A stretch of DNA of 56,363 bases, from the NCBI GenBank assembly GCA_024280115.1, contig JAJRQT010000078.1, positions 1-56,363 on the forward strand, written 5' to 3'. Numbering within the stretch: the stretch's first letter is position 1; each line of letters opens with the position of its first letter. Of the stretch, positions 18,623-26,968 are shown one piece after another. The DNA comes from Bacteroidota bacterium. Lineage in GTDB: Bacteria > Bacteroidota > Bacteroidia > Cytophagales > Cyclobacteriaceae. The position numbers and the translations under genes are program-made. Under the pieces are notes generated by a model that was given only the letters and a program-made list of their open reading frames with translations, ran no database searches and was not told where the DNA came from.

Positions 18623-19710
18623 ACTCCATGAGAATTATTGTCTCTGCGATTCTTACTTCAATTTTATTTTATAGTTGTAATCAATTCAATACGGCCGAAA
18701 ATAGCAGGATCATCGGAGTAAAAATTTATAATCACCAGGGAAGCTTTAATCCATTATTTCGAGAGTGGCAATCTATTGGAATAAATACGGCTTTTGTGAG
18801 TGAGGAACTTTTGGCCAACAAAGCTTTTCGCAAAGGCGCTACCGATAAACACATCCTTATCTTTGTCATATTACCCATATTTTTTGATGAAGACGCATTG
18901 AGTCAAAATCCAGACTTATATGCCATAAAATCCAATGGCGAACGGGCTGTTGATGATTGGGTAAAATTTGTCTGCCCTTCAAATCCTGATTTTAGAAAAA
19001 GGAAAATAGATGGAATTTTAAAGCTTGTCAGAGATTATAACCCCGATGGTTTAAGCATAGATTTTATCCGGCATTTTGTTTATTGGGAGATGGTATTTCC
19101 CAATACCCAGACCGTCGATCTTCCAAACACATGCTTTGATCCCTCATGTGTCAGCAAGTTTCAAGAGCATTCCGGAGTAGTGGTTCCGGATTCTTTGATT
19201 AAAACCCAGCAAATATCATCATGGATACTGGAATACCACCGGCAGGAATGGACAGCATGGAAATGTGATTTGATCACAGGAATGGTGGAAGAAATCGTAA
19301 CTAAAGCAAGAGAGATCAATCCGGGAATATTAATAAATGCACATATTGTTCCCTGGAGGAAAGATGATTTTGAAAATGGCATTAAAAAAATAGCCGGACA
19401 GGATGTGAAAACGATTTCCGGTTTTATGGATTTTCTTTCACCCATGACCTATTCCCATATGGTAAAGCAAAATGCCGGATGGGTGCACTCGGTCACAGAG
19501 GATTTATTCAAGCAAACTCAAAGTAGCATATTGCCAAGCATTCAGGTCAAGGAGGCTTACCTCACCGATACGCTGAGCAGCCGGGAATTTGAGGAAAACC
19601 TGGTATCTGCTCTTTTACCACCTTCCAAAGGTGTGGTCTTCTGGTCATGGGAACACCTCGATCAGGACCCATGGAAAAAAGAGATCATAAAGAATATAGT
19701 TTCAAAATAA
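18619..19710 (+). CDS. Lipoprotein with TIM-barrel glycoside-hydrolase-like domain (COG1649/DUF4015-like)
   Basis: This 363-residue protein starts with a hydrophobic signal and a lipobox-like ILFYSC, with Cys near residue 21, so it is probably a lipoprotein. The body resembles putative glycoside-hydrolase TIM barrels: YNPDGLSIDFIRH corresponds to the family motif of an Asp-rich strand before a YIRYP-like element. NAHIVPW and DFLSPMTYSHM follow, and the end reads GVVFWSWEHLDQDPW. Its start overlaps the stop codon of the GH29 gene (ATGA), so both are likely expressed together. A role in processing glycans exposed by defucosylation is an inference, and no specific activity is assigned. Confidence 0.65.
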   Translation: MNSMRIIVSAILTSILFYSCNQFNTAENSRIIGVKIYNHQGSFNPLFREWQSIGINTAFVSEELLANKAFRKGATDKHILIFVILPIFFDEDALSQNPDLYAIKSNGERAVDDWVKFVCPSNPDFRKRKIDGILKLVRDYNPDGLSIDFIRHFVYWEMVFPNTQTVDLPNTCFDPSCVSKFQEHSGVVVPDSLIKTQQISSWILEYHRQEWTAWKCDLITGMVEEIVTKAREINPGILINAHIVPWRKDDFENGIKKIAGQDVKTISGFMDFLSPMTYSHMVKQNAGWVHSVTEDLFKQTQSSILPSIQVKEAYLTDTLSSREFEENLVSALLPPSKGVVFWSWEHLDQDPWKKEIIKNIVSK

Positions 19711-19898
19711 GGCTGCCAGTTGAGTAGTTTCCTTTTCGGAAAAAACGCCAGAGATATGAGCTACAAGCTTTGGTCAGGGCATATTTTAATATAAATATCC
19801 ACATAAAATCACATAGAGACATAAATAGAAATATTCCGCTTTATCTCGTTTAAATTTATTTTTACTTGTTGACTCAGTATGTAAAGAAAATTTAAAAG

Positions 19899-21179
19899 AT
19901 GAAAAGTATATTAATTCTGTGTTCGATTTTGGTCCATGGTTTAGCCATTGCCCAGCAAAATTTCTTACCAGGCAAGATTGAAACCAAAGACGGACAAATT
20001 ATCGAGGGTAAATTTCATATTAAGGATAAATCTCGGACGCCTGAAGAAATTGAATTTATAAGCTCAAAAGATGGAGTTAGTCAAAAATACAAGCCCATTC
20101 AACTGAATTCTTTTGAAGTTAATGGCAAGAGATATGTAAGTAGTATTGTGGAAGTTGATATCACGCCTCAGGGAATACACAAAACAGACTATATTGATAG
20201 TAGAAAAGTTAGAATTGATACGCTGTTCCTGGAGTTAAAGGTAAAAAGTTCGATTAGCTTATTGTATCACAAAGACAGGGAATATAGGGAACGATTTTTT
20301 ATAGAAAGTGAAACGGGTGAAATCATCGAACTTATTAAGCATAAATATTACGCTGATGTTTTTGATAAGGAAACCAATACTTATGAGAGGAAACTTATAG
20401 TGAACAATAAGTACAAGAATCAGCTAAGTTTTTACCTAAAATCGTGCCCTTCGGTAGTTGAAAAAATGAATAAATTGACATTAAAATTGCCTGATTTAAA
20501 AAAGGCCATTGTGGAATATAACACGTGTACCGGGAATGGAATTGACTTTAAGCTGAAGGAAGAAAAAGTAAAGGTTCAATTTGGTGTTGTCGCAGGAGTA
20601 GTGTCACAGTCGCTCAAATTGGAGAGTAAGGGTAAATCATTTGAAGAAATAACCGCAAATGAATTAAACCCTTCGATTAATCCAACATTTGGCGCATCAA
20701 TTGATATTATTTTCCCGATGAATCAACGGCGGTTGTCCCTGAATAATTTACTAATCTACAATACATTTAATTATCAGTCTTCAGTATTTATGCCAACTTT
20801 CTCAACTAGTATTTATGAGAATGTTGATTATAAAATCTCAGGGTCGTATGTCAAATTGTTGACAAGTATTCAGTATTGTTTTTCCACCGGGCCGGTGAGA
20901 CCATTTATTAATGCTGGTGTTTCCTATTCATATTTAGCTGAATTTAGTAGTGAATTGAATAGGGAAATTCATAATTATGACTACACCCGTACCTACGAAG
21001 AGATTGCAATTGAAAAGTACAAAAATACTGAAGTTGGTTTTGTATTCGGAGCCGGGCTAAAAATGGGTGACCATTATTCAGCCAAACTTGTTTTTGAATT
21101 TAGTGATGGTATGTCAAAATATGTACTACTCTCCTCGAAAATGAGCAGGGCCTATTTTATCCTAAATTATACTTTTTAG
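19899..21179 (+). CDS. Outer-membrane beta-barrel protein with N-terminal soluble domain
   Basis: This 426-residue protein has a cleavable signal peptide ending near GLAIAQQ (residue ~19). The first half is a soluble region rich in beta strands, starting LPGKIETKDGQIIEGKFH. The second half, from about residue 230, shows alternating amphipathic strands with aromatic girdles (for example FGVVAGVV, PFINAGVSYSYL, VGFVFGAGLKMG). It ends in FILNYTF, with the terminal Phe of a BamA-recognised barrel. I do not recognise a named family. It stands alone between the glycan genes and a convergent beta-helix gene. Confidence 0.6.
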   Translation: MKSILILCSILVHGLAIAQQNFLPGKIETKDGQIIEGKFHIKDKSRTPEEIEFISSKDGVSQKYKPIQLNSFEVNGKRYVSSIVEVDITPQGIHKTDYIDSRKVRIDTLFLELKVKSSISLLYHKDREYRERFFIESETGEIIELIKHKYYADVFDKETNTYERKLIVNNKYKNQLSFYLKSCPSVVEKMNKLTLKLPDLKKAIVEYNTCTGNGIDFKLKEEKVKVQFGVVAGVVSQSLKLESKGKSFEEITANELNPSINPTFGASIDIIFPMNQRRLSLNNLLIYNTFNYQSSVFMPTFSTSIYENVDYKISGSYVKLLTSIQYCFSTGPVRPFINAGVSYSYLAEFSSELNREIHNYDYTRTYEEIAIEKYKNTEVGFVFGAGLKMGDHYSAKLVFEFSDGMSKYVLLSSKMSRAYFILNYTF

Positions 21180-21282
21180 AAATTAAATCGTCATTTCGGA
21201 CTATGAGTTAGTAATACGAAGAAAGGTGAGTTTTCTAGTAATATACTTCCTTGGTTATAGCAACTCACGGAGACCGATTTAA

Positions 21283-22959
21283 TTATTGATACAGTTCCCA
21301 TGCCGCCCACTTGGTACTATTGGCATGCCGTCCAAATTTTAATGGAGGGCGCCCAACTTCAAATGCGCCCAAATCAGGTGCGTTTCCAGTGAAGTTGTCA
21401 TTGAAATTGTTTAAACGTATTCCTGAATCGATTGCTGGATTCGCAATTGTAATCACCGGATCTGTCAATATTTTTTCCTGCCCCCCGATCATCACAGGCA
21501 CCTTTCCCCATTTTACTGCCTCCACTGTGGATGTGGGATAATATTCAAGATAGAATGATTTTATAAAGGCTGGAATTTCGTGCTTACCATGCTGTTCTTT
21601 GGCAATGCCCCGATCCATTCCCGTAAAGAGATCATAATCATAGTCTCCGGATGCGTCTGATTTTGAGCTGGCTAAACGGCCGGCGCAATGGAAGATGTTG
21701 TTTCGAGTCATTGTGTTTTGGTCCGGATGATTGGTAAAGACATTGAGAGGGCCATTGGGTTGCAATGCAGTATTGTGAAAAATAAATTTGCTACCTCCTC
21801 CAAATTCATCCCGCGAACCGGTCTTGATCATAGATCCGCCTAAAAATTTTTTATTGCTTCGGGTCTCTCCAAATATATTGCGAAAAATGTACAGCGGCCC
21901 CTTCGTGGTCGATGCCGTAGCAATATGTTGAAAAGTGTCCGTGATATAATTGCCCCAAATTCTCACATTCATATTTGCTCCTTCACTCTCAATGGCATCG
22001 TCATGACATCCGCGAAAGATATTGCCATAAATATCAGAATCCCTGTTGGGACTGCCCTGATCACTATAGTTGCTGCCTCCTCCGAAAATATCGTTATAGC
22101 TGTGATCAAAAGTTGTAATCAGATCATTGTATCGAATGATATTGCCTCCGGTACTATTGAAAAGGGAGATTGCCTGGGGACCGGAAGGATGACCAGTTTC
22201 CCAATTGTTCGCACAGCCCCGTGGGATTTCAATTAAATTTCGTTGAATAACCAGGTTGCCTGCGCCCTGTTCCGCATAAATTCCGCTATCGTAACCACCT
22301 TCATTTCCATACGAGACAGGGCCTCCACTGCGTCCCCAGAACGTGATATGGCATGATTCGACCACAATGTGATGCCGTCCACTTTTAATCAGTATTCCAT
22401 GTATCGCTGCGTTTTTCAATTCCAGATCGCGAATAATCACATAATCGGCGTCGATTATTAGCGTGTAATCGGCGCTGTTTCTCACATCGATGGTGGACCG
22501 GGATTTGGGATTTGGTGTCACCAAATGGTAGCCGTTTGCTGAGCCAGACGTGGTGATTGTTAATGGCTCTGACCGATTTGAAATAAATGTTGTTTTTTCA
22601 GTAGGAAAATGCTCCTGTAAAGTATTCGCTTTAGCCGAATAGCTTCCACTTTCAGTCTTTAATTGAATTTCGTACTGTGTACCCGGATTTAAAGCCACTA
22701 TGCTGCCGCGATATTCACTATCTATGGAATCATAAACTAAATCGAGCGCCTGGTTCCAGGAATCATTGGCAACCTCCTTGTAAAAAACACTGCATGCCCC
22801 TTCGGGCTCAGATGGAAAATAAATACTGAGACATTCAAACGTGGGAACATTTTTAATTTCCTGAGCCAGTGTATTTCCAGGTACTATATTGAGAAAGGCA
22901 ATTCCTAAAACGAAAGTGAAGGCTACTTTCATTGAAGATGATTTTGTTGTATTGAGCAT
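21283..22959 (-). CDS. Secreted right-handed beta-helix protein with FN3-like domain (polysaccharide lyase-like)
   Basis: The 558-residue product has an N-terminal signal peptide; ATG at 22932 is an alternative start that gives a shorter leader. A fibronectin-III-like domain (about residues 35-115) ends in LNPGTQYEIQLKT. A parallel beta-helix follows, with repeated strands such as DYVIIRDLELKNAAIHGILIK, HHIVVESCHITFWGRS and NLVIQRNLIEI. The protein ends with PDLGAFEVG, a common closing motif of such proteins. Pectate-lyase and alginate-lyase-like families share this fold, but no catalytic residues can be assigned by eye. It fits the surrounding glycan-degradation theme (GH38, GH29). Confidence 0.75.
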   Translation of the reverse strand: MLNTTKSSSMKVAFTFVLGIAFLNIVPGNTLAQEIKNVPTFECLSIYFPSEPEGACSVFYKEVANDSWNQALDLVYDSIDSEYRGSIVALNPGTQYEIQLKTESGSYSAKANTLQEHFPTEKTTFISNRSEPLTITTSGSANGYHLVTPNPKSRSTIDVRNSADYTLIIDADYVIIRDLELKNAAIHGILIKSGRHHIVVESCHITFWGRSGGPVSYGNEGGYDSGIYAEQGAGNLVIQRNLIEIPRGCANNWETGHPSGPQAISLFNSTGGNIIRYNDLITTFDHSYNDIFGGGSNYSDQGSPNRDSDIYGNIFRGCHDDAIESEGANMNVRIWGNYITDTFQHIATASTTKGPLYIFRNIFGETRSNKKFLGGSMIKTGSRDEFGGGSKFIFHNTALQPNGPLNVFTNHPDQNTMTRNNIFHCAGRLASSKSDASGDYDYDLFTGMDRGIAKEQHGKHEIPAFIKSFYLEYYPTSTVEAVKWGKVPVMIGGQEKILTDPVITIANPAIDSGIRLNNFNDNFTGNAPDLGAFEVGRPPLKFGRHANSTKWAAWELYQ

Positions 22960-23111
22960 TTTATTTAGATATAATTTGAAGGTATCAATTTATACATTTT
23001 CTATGTAATAAACCTGTGAATAGGTATCGTCTATTTAAATAGATTTTTCGTAGTTATTCGGAAATAAAGAAGCTCTATACATTAAAGTAGAGAAAAAAGA
23101 GATTTTAGAAA

Positions 23112-23204
23112 TTGACTATAATTGCTTTACTTTTGGTAGGAGTTGCAAGCCTGTCTGCCAACAAAGAAAGCTCTCACCAGCAGGAAAAGATTGTTTGTTT
23201 GTAA
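23112..23204 (+). other. Possible 30-residue signal-peptide-like ORF (remnant?)
   Basis: A TTG-initiated frame encodes a typical export signal (IIALLLVGVASLSA) followed by only about 14 residues (NKESSHQQEK...) before a stop. No ATG is available. It may be the 5' remnant of a decayed secreted-protein gene or a tiny secreted peptide; chance is also possible. The TACTTTTG inside it resembles a -7 promoter box that could instead serve the gene at 23245. Confidence 0.25.
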
Positions 23205-23244
23205 TAAGTAAAATTCGTAATTGTCTACTCTTTAATTTTTTAAC

Positions 23245-23946
23245 ATGGAAATCCAGATACTTTTAATTGTTGCTCTTATTAATATTATTTCAATTTATGC
23301 ATCTGCTTATTTAACTCAAAAGGGGAAAAACAAAGCACAAAGTCAAGATATTCAAAATTTGACCAAAAAGGTAGAATCAGTCAAAATTGAGTTTAGTGAA
23401 AAACTTTCTAACATAAATCAGCAGATTTCGAAAGAGATTAATATCCATAATTCACTGTCACATTTGGAAATTGAAGCAACTATTCAGTGGTATAAGGATT
23501 TTTTCGCTTGGAGCGAATTTTTACAAAATGGAATTACTATAAGTCATATTGAGACTATTGAGCAAATGAAAGATTTTTATAACCCTTTAAGGGAAAGAAT
23601 ATCCAATTTATTGTACCAAGAAAAGAAATCATTTGGCTTGCTTAGAATTTTTATTAATAGTAAAAATAATGTTGCAAATCTAATAGTTAATTTAAGAGCA
23701 GAATATTTAGAATTGGCGAATAAGTTGAATGAGCTCATATTTAACCTTCAAAAAATAGATATGGATTATATCCATGCTGAATCTGCTACTAAGGACTTTA
23801 AGAAATATGATGCCGAAAAAAACAAAATGGGTATTGAATATTACGATTCTGCTTCTTCTAATCTAAAAGCACATTTAGCACAAAATTTGGTTAATATTGA
23901 AATTGAATTACTTAACAATTTAAAAAGTTTAACTAAAACTCAATAA
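23245..23946 (+). CDS. Hypothetical membrane-anchored coiled-coil protein
   Basis: The 233-residue product has one N-terminal transmembrane helix (about residues 3-24, LLIVALINIISIYASAYL). A Lys/Gln/Glu-rich coiled coil (about 27-75) and a helical domain containing IQWYKDFFAWSEF follow. The lack of a cleavable signal suggests an inner-membrane anchor with a cytoplasmic body. I do not recognise the family. The low-GC composition and the location beside orphan ORFs and repeats suggest accessory DNA. Confidence 0.6.
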   Translation: MEIQILLIVALINIISIYASAYLTQKGKNKAQSQDIQNLTKKVESVKIEFSEKLSNINQQISKEINIHNSLSHLEIEATIQWYKDFFAWSEFLQNGITISHIETIEQMKDFYNPLRERISNLLYQEKKSFGLLRIFINSKNNVANLIVNLRAEYLELANKLNELIFNLQKIDMDYIHAESATKDFKKYDAEKNKMGIEYYDSASSNLKAHLAQNLVNIEIELLNNLKSLTKTQ

Positions 23947-23957
23947 TCCCAAACCCC

Positions 23958-24005
23958 CCATGGCGCGAACCTGCTCATGCTGTCAAACAGGTTTGTAGCG
24001 CATGG
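23958..24005. repeat. Imperfect GC-rich hairpin element
   Basis: CCATGGCGCGAACCTG (23958-23973) pairs imperfectly with CAGGTTTGTAGCGCATGG (23988-24005). The block is much richer in GC than its surroundings. It contains the boxes TGGCGCG and TGTAGCGCAT, and related boxes recur at 24033-24050, 24481-24490 and 24770-24790. Confidence 0.6.
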
Positions 24006-24013
24006 TCGCCTCA

Positions 24014-24059
24014 CTACCCCAGCCAACTCCACTGGCGCGATATAGCTCGTTCCATTACC
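24014..24059. repeat. Degenerate copy of the comM 3' end plus TGGCGCG / TATAGCTCGT boxes
   Basis: CTACCCCAGCCAACT (24014-24028) matches 14 of 15 bases of the comM 3' end at 24809-24823, in the same orientation. It is followed by TGGCGCG (24033-24039) and TATAGCTCGT (24041-24050). The same arrangement of a TGTAGCkCrT box upstream of CTACCCC is found at 24781-24815, so the two loci look like repeats bracketing a ~0.8-kb segment. Confidence 0.45.
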
Positions 24060-24117
24060 TCTTCGCACGACAGGCGCATACAAACTATAAATCATTCAAA
24101 ATGCTACCATTTAGCAA

Positions 24118-24417
24118 TTACTTTAAAATAAAACTCCCCCATATAAAAACATTTGTGATGATTAATACAATCAATGATAGAAACCCATATGATCTCAGAG
24201 AGTAATTGTCTTTTCTGAAATTCAAGTATGCAAAAATTAATAGTATTAGTTGGCCAATAATTATTGGTATTGTTAATATTTCTTGTAATACCCCAATTAT
24301 GACATAGTCTAATTTAAAAGTATTTGAATTCAAGAATAAGAAAGATAGATATATTAAGACACCGATACTTAAACCAAATATAGTTTTACCGCTAATAAAT
24401 ATCTTATCCTTTTCCAT
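24118..24417 (-). CDS. Small hypothetical membrane protein
   Basis: The 99-residue protein has three predicted transmembrane helices (about residues 13-30, 38-65 and 78-97) and few charged residues. I do not recognise the family. It is a lone minus-strand gene between two copies of the dispersed GC-rich repeat, so it looks like cargo of the small accessory segment next to comM. Confidence 0.6.
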   Translation of the reverse strand: MEKDKIFISGKTIFGLSIGVLIYLSFLFLNSNTFKLDYVIIGVLQEILTIPIIIGQLILLIFAYLNFRKDNYSLRSYGFLSLIVLIITNVFIWGSFILK

Positions 24418-24477
24418 TGTAGTTTTTATTCAGCTAAATATGTTAAATCCCATCGTGAGCTTGCCTTTGCCGGTCAA

Positions 24478-24496
24478 GCTTATAGCTCGTGTCCTT
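24478..24496. repeat. Dispersed repeat box TATAGCTCGT
   Basis: TATAGCTCGT at 24481-24490 is identical to 24041-24050 and is followed by a similar TCCTTACC tail. It separates the small membrane-protein gene from the toxin remnant. Confidence 0.45.
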
Positions 24497-24536
24497 ACCC
24501 GGTATCAAAATGAAGATAACGGACTTCATGATTATT

Positions 24537-24716
24537 CTACAAATTTTTAATGAGATCCTTAATTTCTTTATCAGATATAGAGTCTTTGTCTCCTTTATTG
24601 TAGATCGAGAAAAGTAGGACTGAATTATTAAAAACTTTCACAAAAGACAATACACGAGCGCCATCGCTTTTGGCTTCTTTTTTGAAGTTGTCTGAAAGTT
24701 CGACTTTATAATTCAT
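24537..24716 (-). pseudogene. RelE-family toxin with internal deletion
   Basis: This 59-residue frame begins like many RelE/ParE-type toxins (MNYKVELSDNFKKEAK). It jumps at once to the C-terminal half of the fold (SDGARVLSFVKVF, then LLFSIYNKGDKDSISDKEI and a final helix). About 45-55 residues that normally lie between are missing, including the central helix and strand region. Both flanks are in frame, so an internal in-frame deletion is likely. It is probably inactive as an mRNA endonuclease. The antitoxin remnant directly upstream overlaps its start, as in normal TA operons. Confidence 0.65.
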
Positions 24717-24776
24717 TCATAAAATCTTTAACCGGAGTAGTTTTAAGCTTGCCTTGTTTTGCCCCCTGCTGGCGCG
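24708..24776 (-). pseudogene. Antitoxin 3' remnant of the RelE-type module
   Basis: Reading the minus strand up to a stop at 24708, the frame ends KQGKLKTTPVKDFMNEL, a typical C-terminus of short antitoxins paired with this RelE family. Its stop overlaps the toxin start at 24716, as in intact modules. Going upstream, the frame runs into the GC-rich repeat (TGGCGCG at 24770-24776), which replaces the DNA-binding part. Only about 17 recognisable residues survive. Confidence 0.5.
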
Positions 24777-24790
24777 CGCTTGTAGCTCGT
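24770..24790. repeat. Dispersed GC-rich repeat box downstream of comM
   Basis: TGGCGCG (24770-24776) followed by TGTAGCTCGT (24781-24790). It matches the boxes at 23961/23994 and 24033/24041. It lies between the antitoxin remnant and the comM stop codon. Confidence 0.5.
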
Positions 24791-24808
24791 GCCTTTGTTC
24801 TCATCCTT

Positions 24809-26346
24809 CTACCCCAACCAACTTTCACGGTCCAGACTGCGATATTGAATGGCTTCGGCGAGGTGCTCGATTTTGATGTCTTCCGCTCCGGAAAGGTCGG
24901 CGATCGTCCTGGAGACTTTCAGAATGCGATCGTAGGCTCGTGCCGATAATCCAAGTTTTTCCATGGCTGTTTTGAGCAGGGTTTTCCCGGCTTCATTGAT
25001 TTTGCAAATCTTTTTTACCATCTGAGCAGGCATCATGGCATTGGAATGAACGTCATTTATATCATTGAAGCGGACGGATTGAATTTCCCGGGCTTTGATG
25101 ACCCGCTCCCGGATAACACAGCTTTTTTCTGACTTTCGATCAGCAGTCATCTGATCAAAGGAGACAGGGGTAACTTCGATATGTATATCTATTCTATCCA
25201 ACAATGGCCCACTGATCTTCTTCAAATATCGCCTCACATCCTGAAGCGAATCAGGGTGATTTCCATCATCAGTATAAAACTCTCCTGAAGGGCTTGGATT
25301 CATACTGGCTACAAGCATAAAATTGGCAGGAAACCGGACAGATGCCTTTGCCCTGGCGATATTGACGAATCTTTCTTCCAATGGTTGCCTCATCACTTCT
25401 AATACAGTTCTTTTAAATTCTGGGAGCTCATCAAGAAATAGTACGCCATTGTGAGACAGAGAGATCTCTCCAGGCTGTGGAACTCCACCGCCACCGACCA
25501 GGGCGACATCAGAAATCGTGTGATGGGGGCTTCTGTATGGTCTTTTTGAAATCAAATTCGCATGTGGACCAAGCTTTCCGGCAACGGAATGAATTTTGGT
25601 CGTTTCCAGTGCTTCCTGCAAAGTCAATGGAGGCAATATGCTCGGCAACCTTTTGGCCAGCATGGTCTTGCCTGAGCCTGGAGGGCCTACCATTATGATA
25701 TTATGACCGCCGGCAGCAGCTATCTCAAGAGCTCTTTTGGTATTTTCCTGGCCCTGGACATCTGCAAAGTCCTGATCAAATTCATTTTGTTCATGATAAA
25801 AGATGTCCCGTGTATCAACAAATGTCGGTGTTATGGATGATTTATCTTCAAAAAATTTAATGGCATCATCAAGTGTCTCAACCCCGATGATGTCCAGGTT
25901 GTTAACTATTGCGGCCTCGATTGCATTTTCCTTTGGTAGAATAAATCCCTTAAACCCCTGTGCTCTCGCTTCAATAGCGATGGGCAATGCCCCTTTTATC
26001 GGCCTGACAATACCATCCAGTGAGAGTTCGCCCATAATCACATATCGCTCTAAGTCTTCAGCCAGTATCTGACCGGAGGCTTTCAGGATGCAAAGGCCTA
26101 TCGGGAGGTCGTAGGCAGAACCTTCTTTCCTGATGTCTGCAGGAGCCAGGTTAACCACAACTTTTTGCCGGGGAAAATTATAACCAAAATGTTTCACAGA
26201 AGATTCAACTCTTTGTTCGCTTTCTTTTATGGCGTTATCGGGTAACCCGACTAAAAAAATTTTGTGCCCTGAAGCACATTTACTTCCACAGTAATGGTGG
26301 TCGCATCTATGCCATACACTGCACTCCCAAAAGTTTTGGAAAGCAT
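24809..26346 (-). pseudogene. comM: comM/yifB-like Mg-chelatase-family AAA ATPase, frameshifted
   Basis: ComM is a hexameric helicase-like AAA+ protein needed for integrating donor DNA during natural transformation. The intact part (462 residues from 26197) has the Lon-like domain, Walker A GPPGSGKTM, the Mg-chelatase region RPYRSPHHTISDVALVGGG, Walker B GVLFLDELPEF and the C-terminal helical lid. The true start is ATG 26346 (MLSKTFGSAVYGIDATTITV), which gives the family length of ~512. The two parts are out of frame at A7 (26253-26259; T7 in the coding strand): with T8 it would read GTKFFLVGLPDNAIKESEQR, whereas T7 gives a TAG stop. Everything else is conserved. This may be a sequence error, a recent lesion or slippage-dependent expression. 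A product translated only from an internal start would lack the N-terminal part. Confidence 0.88.
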
Positions 26347-26456
26347 TATTTTGTTAATTTTTGTTCTATGTGAATAATCAAAAAATAATTGTTCTGAATT
26401 TGGCCTTTATTTCCAATAACCGGAATCATGATTTTTATATTTTACGTTTCGATTCG

Positions 26457-26563
26457 ATGTCGTTTATTTAAGAAAATTATTGTCTTACCTCTCCCCGCCT
26501 AATCCGGTGAACAGGCCTTAACCCTCTCCAGAGAGGGATAATAGGTGCTTAAGTAAACGACAT
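26457..26563. repeat. MITE-like element, copy 1 (107 bp)
   Basis: The terminal inverted repeats are ATGTCGTTTATTTAAG (26457-26472) and CTTAAGTAAACGACAT (26548-26563), 15 of 16 complementary. The interior contains TACCTCTCCC and AGAGAGGGATAA. A second copy with matching ends lies at 48268-48352. No coding capacity. Confidence 0.8.
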
Positions 26564-26582
26564 TGAATGAGATCAGTTAATC

Positions 26583-26885
26583 CTATTCTTTTGATTCCTT
26601 CATGTCCTTAATCTGTCTTCGCAAATCATTCGCCCTGACAATCAAATCTTCTCTTTCTTTTTCCGCGTAGGTTAACCTCCTTTTCAAAAACCATATATTG
26701 ATATTTTCAAAAATAAGGAGCACTATAAAAAATGAATTCCCATAGGCTAACCATTTCTGGAAAAACGAGAAAAAACTCAACAAACCAAATTGGCTAATCA
26801 TTTTATTTATATTGAGCCCCATGTAGAGGGTTATGCCCATATAGGCAAGAAATACAATATAAAGTATGATTCTGAGTCTTTTCAT
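26583..26885 (-). CDS. Small membrane protein with C-terminal coiled coil
   Basis: This 100-residue protein has two transmembrane helices (about residues 4-24 and 38-66) and a charged C-terminal helix (YAEKEREDLIVRANDLRRQI). The layout recalls LapA-like proteins, but I would not assign the family. It lies 83 nt downstream of the MsbA-like exporter on the same strand and probably shares its transcript. Confidence 0.6.
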   Translation of the reverse strand: MKRLRIILYIVFLAYMGITLYMGLNINKMISQFGLLSFFSFFQKWLAYGNSFFIVLLIFENINIWFLKRRLTYAEKEREDLIVRANDLRRQIKDMKESKE

Positions 26886-26968
26886 TTCAGGCTGTATGAA
26901 GTAAACTACTGCCGGATTTCAAGATATAAAAATAATCGTTATATATAATTCTTAATCACAAAAACAAA

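Noticed and set aside
24002..24205. Plus-strand 67-codon frame over the GC-rich repeat
   Set aside because: Its first half is repeat sequence and the rest is antisense to the small membrane-protein gene.
24749..24949. Plus-strand frame opposite the comM 3' end
   Set aside because: It is a shadow of comM and the GC-rich repeat, without homology or a plausible start.
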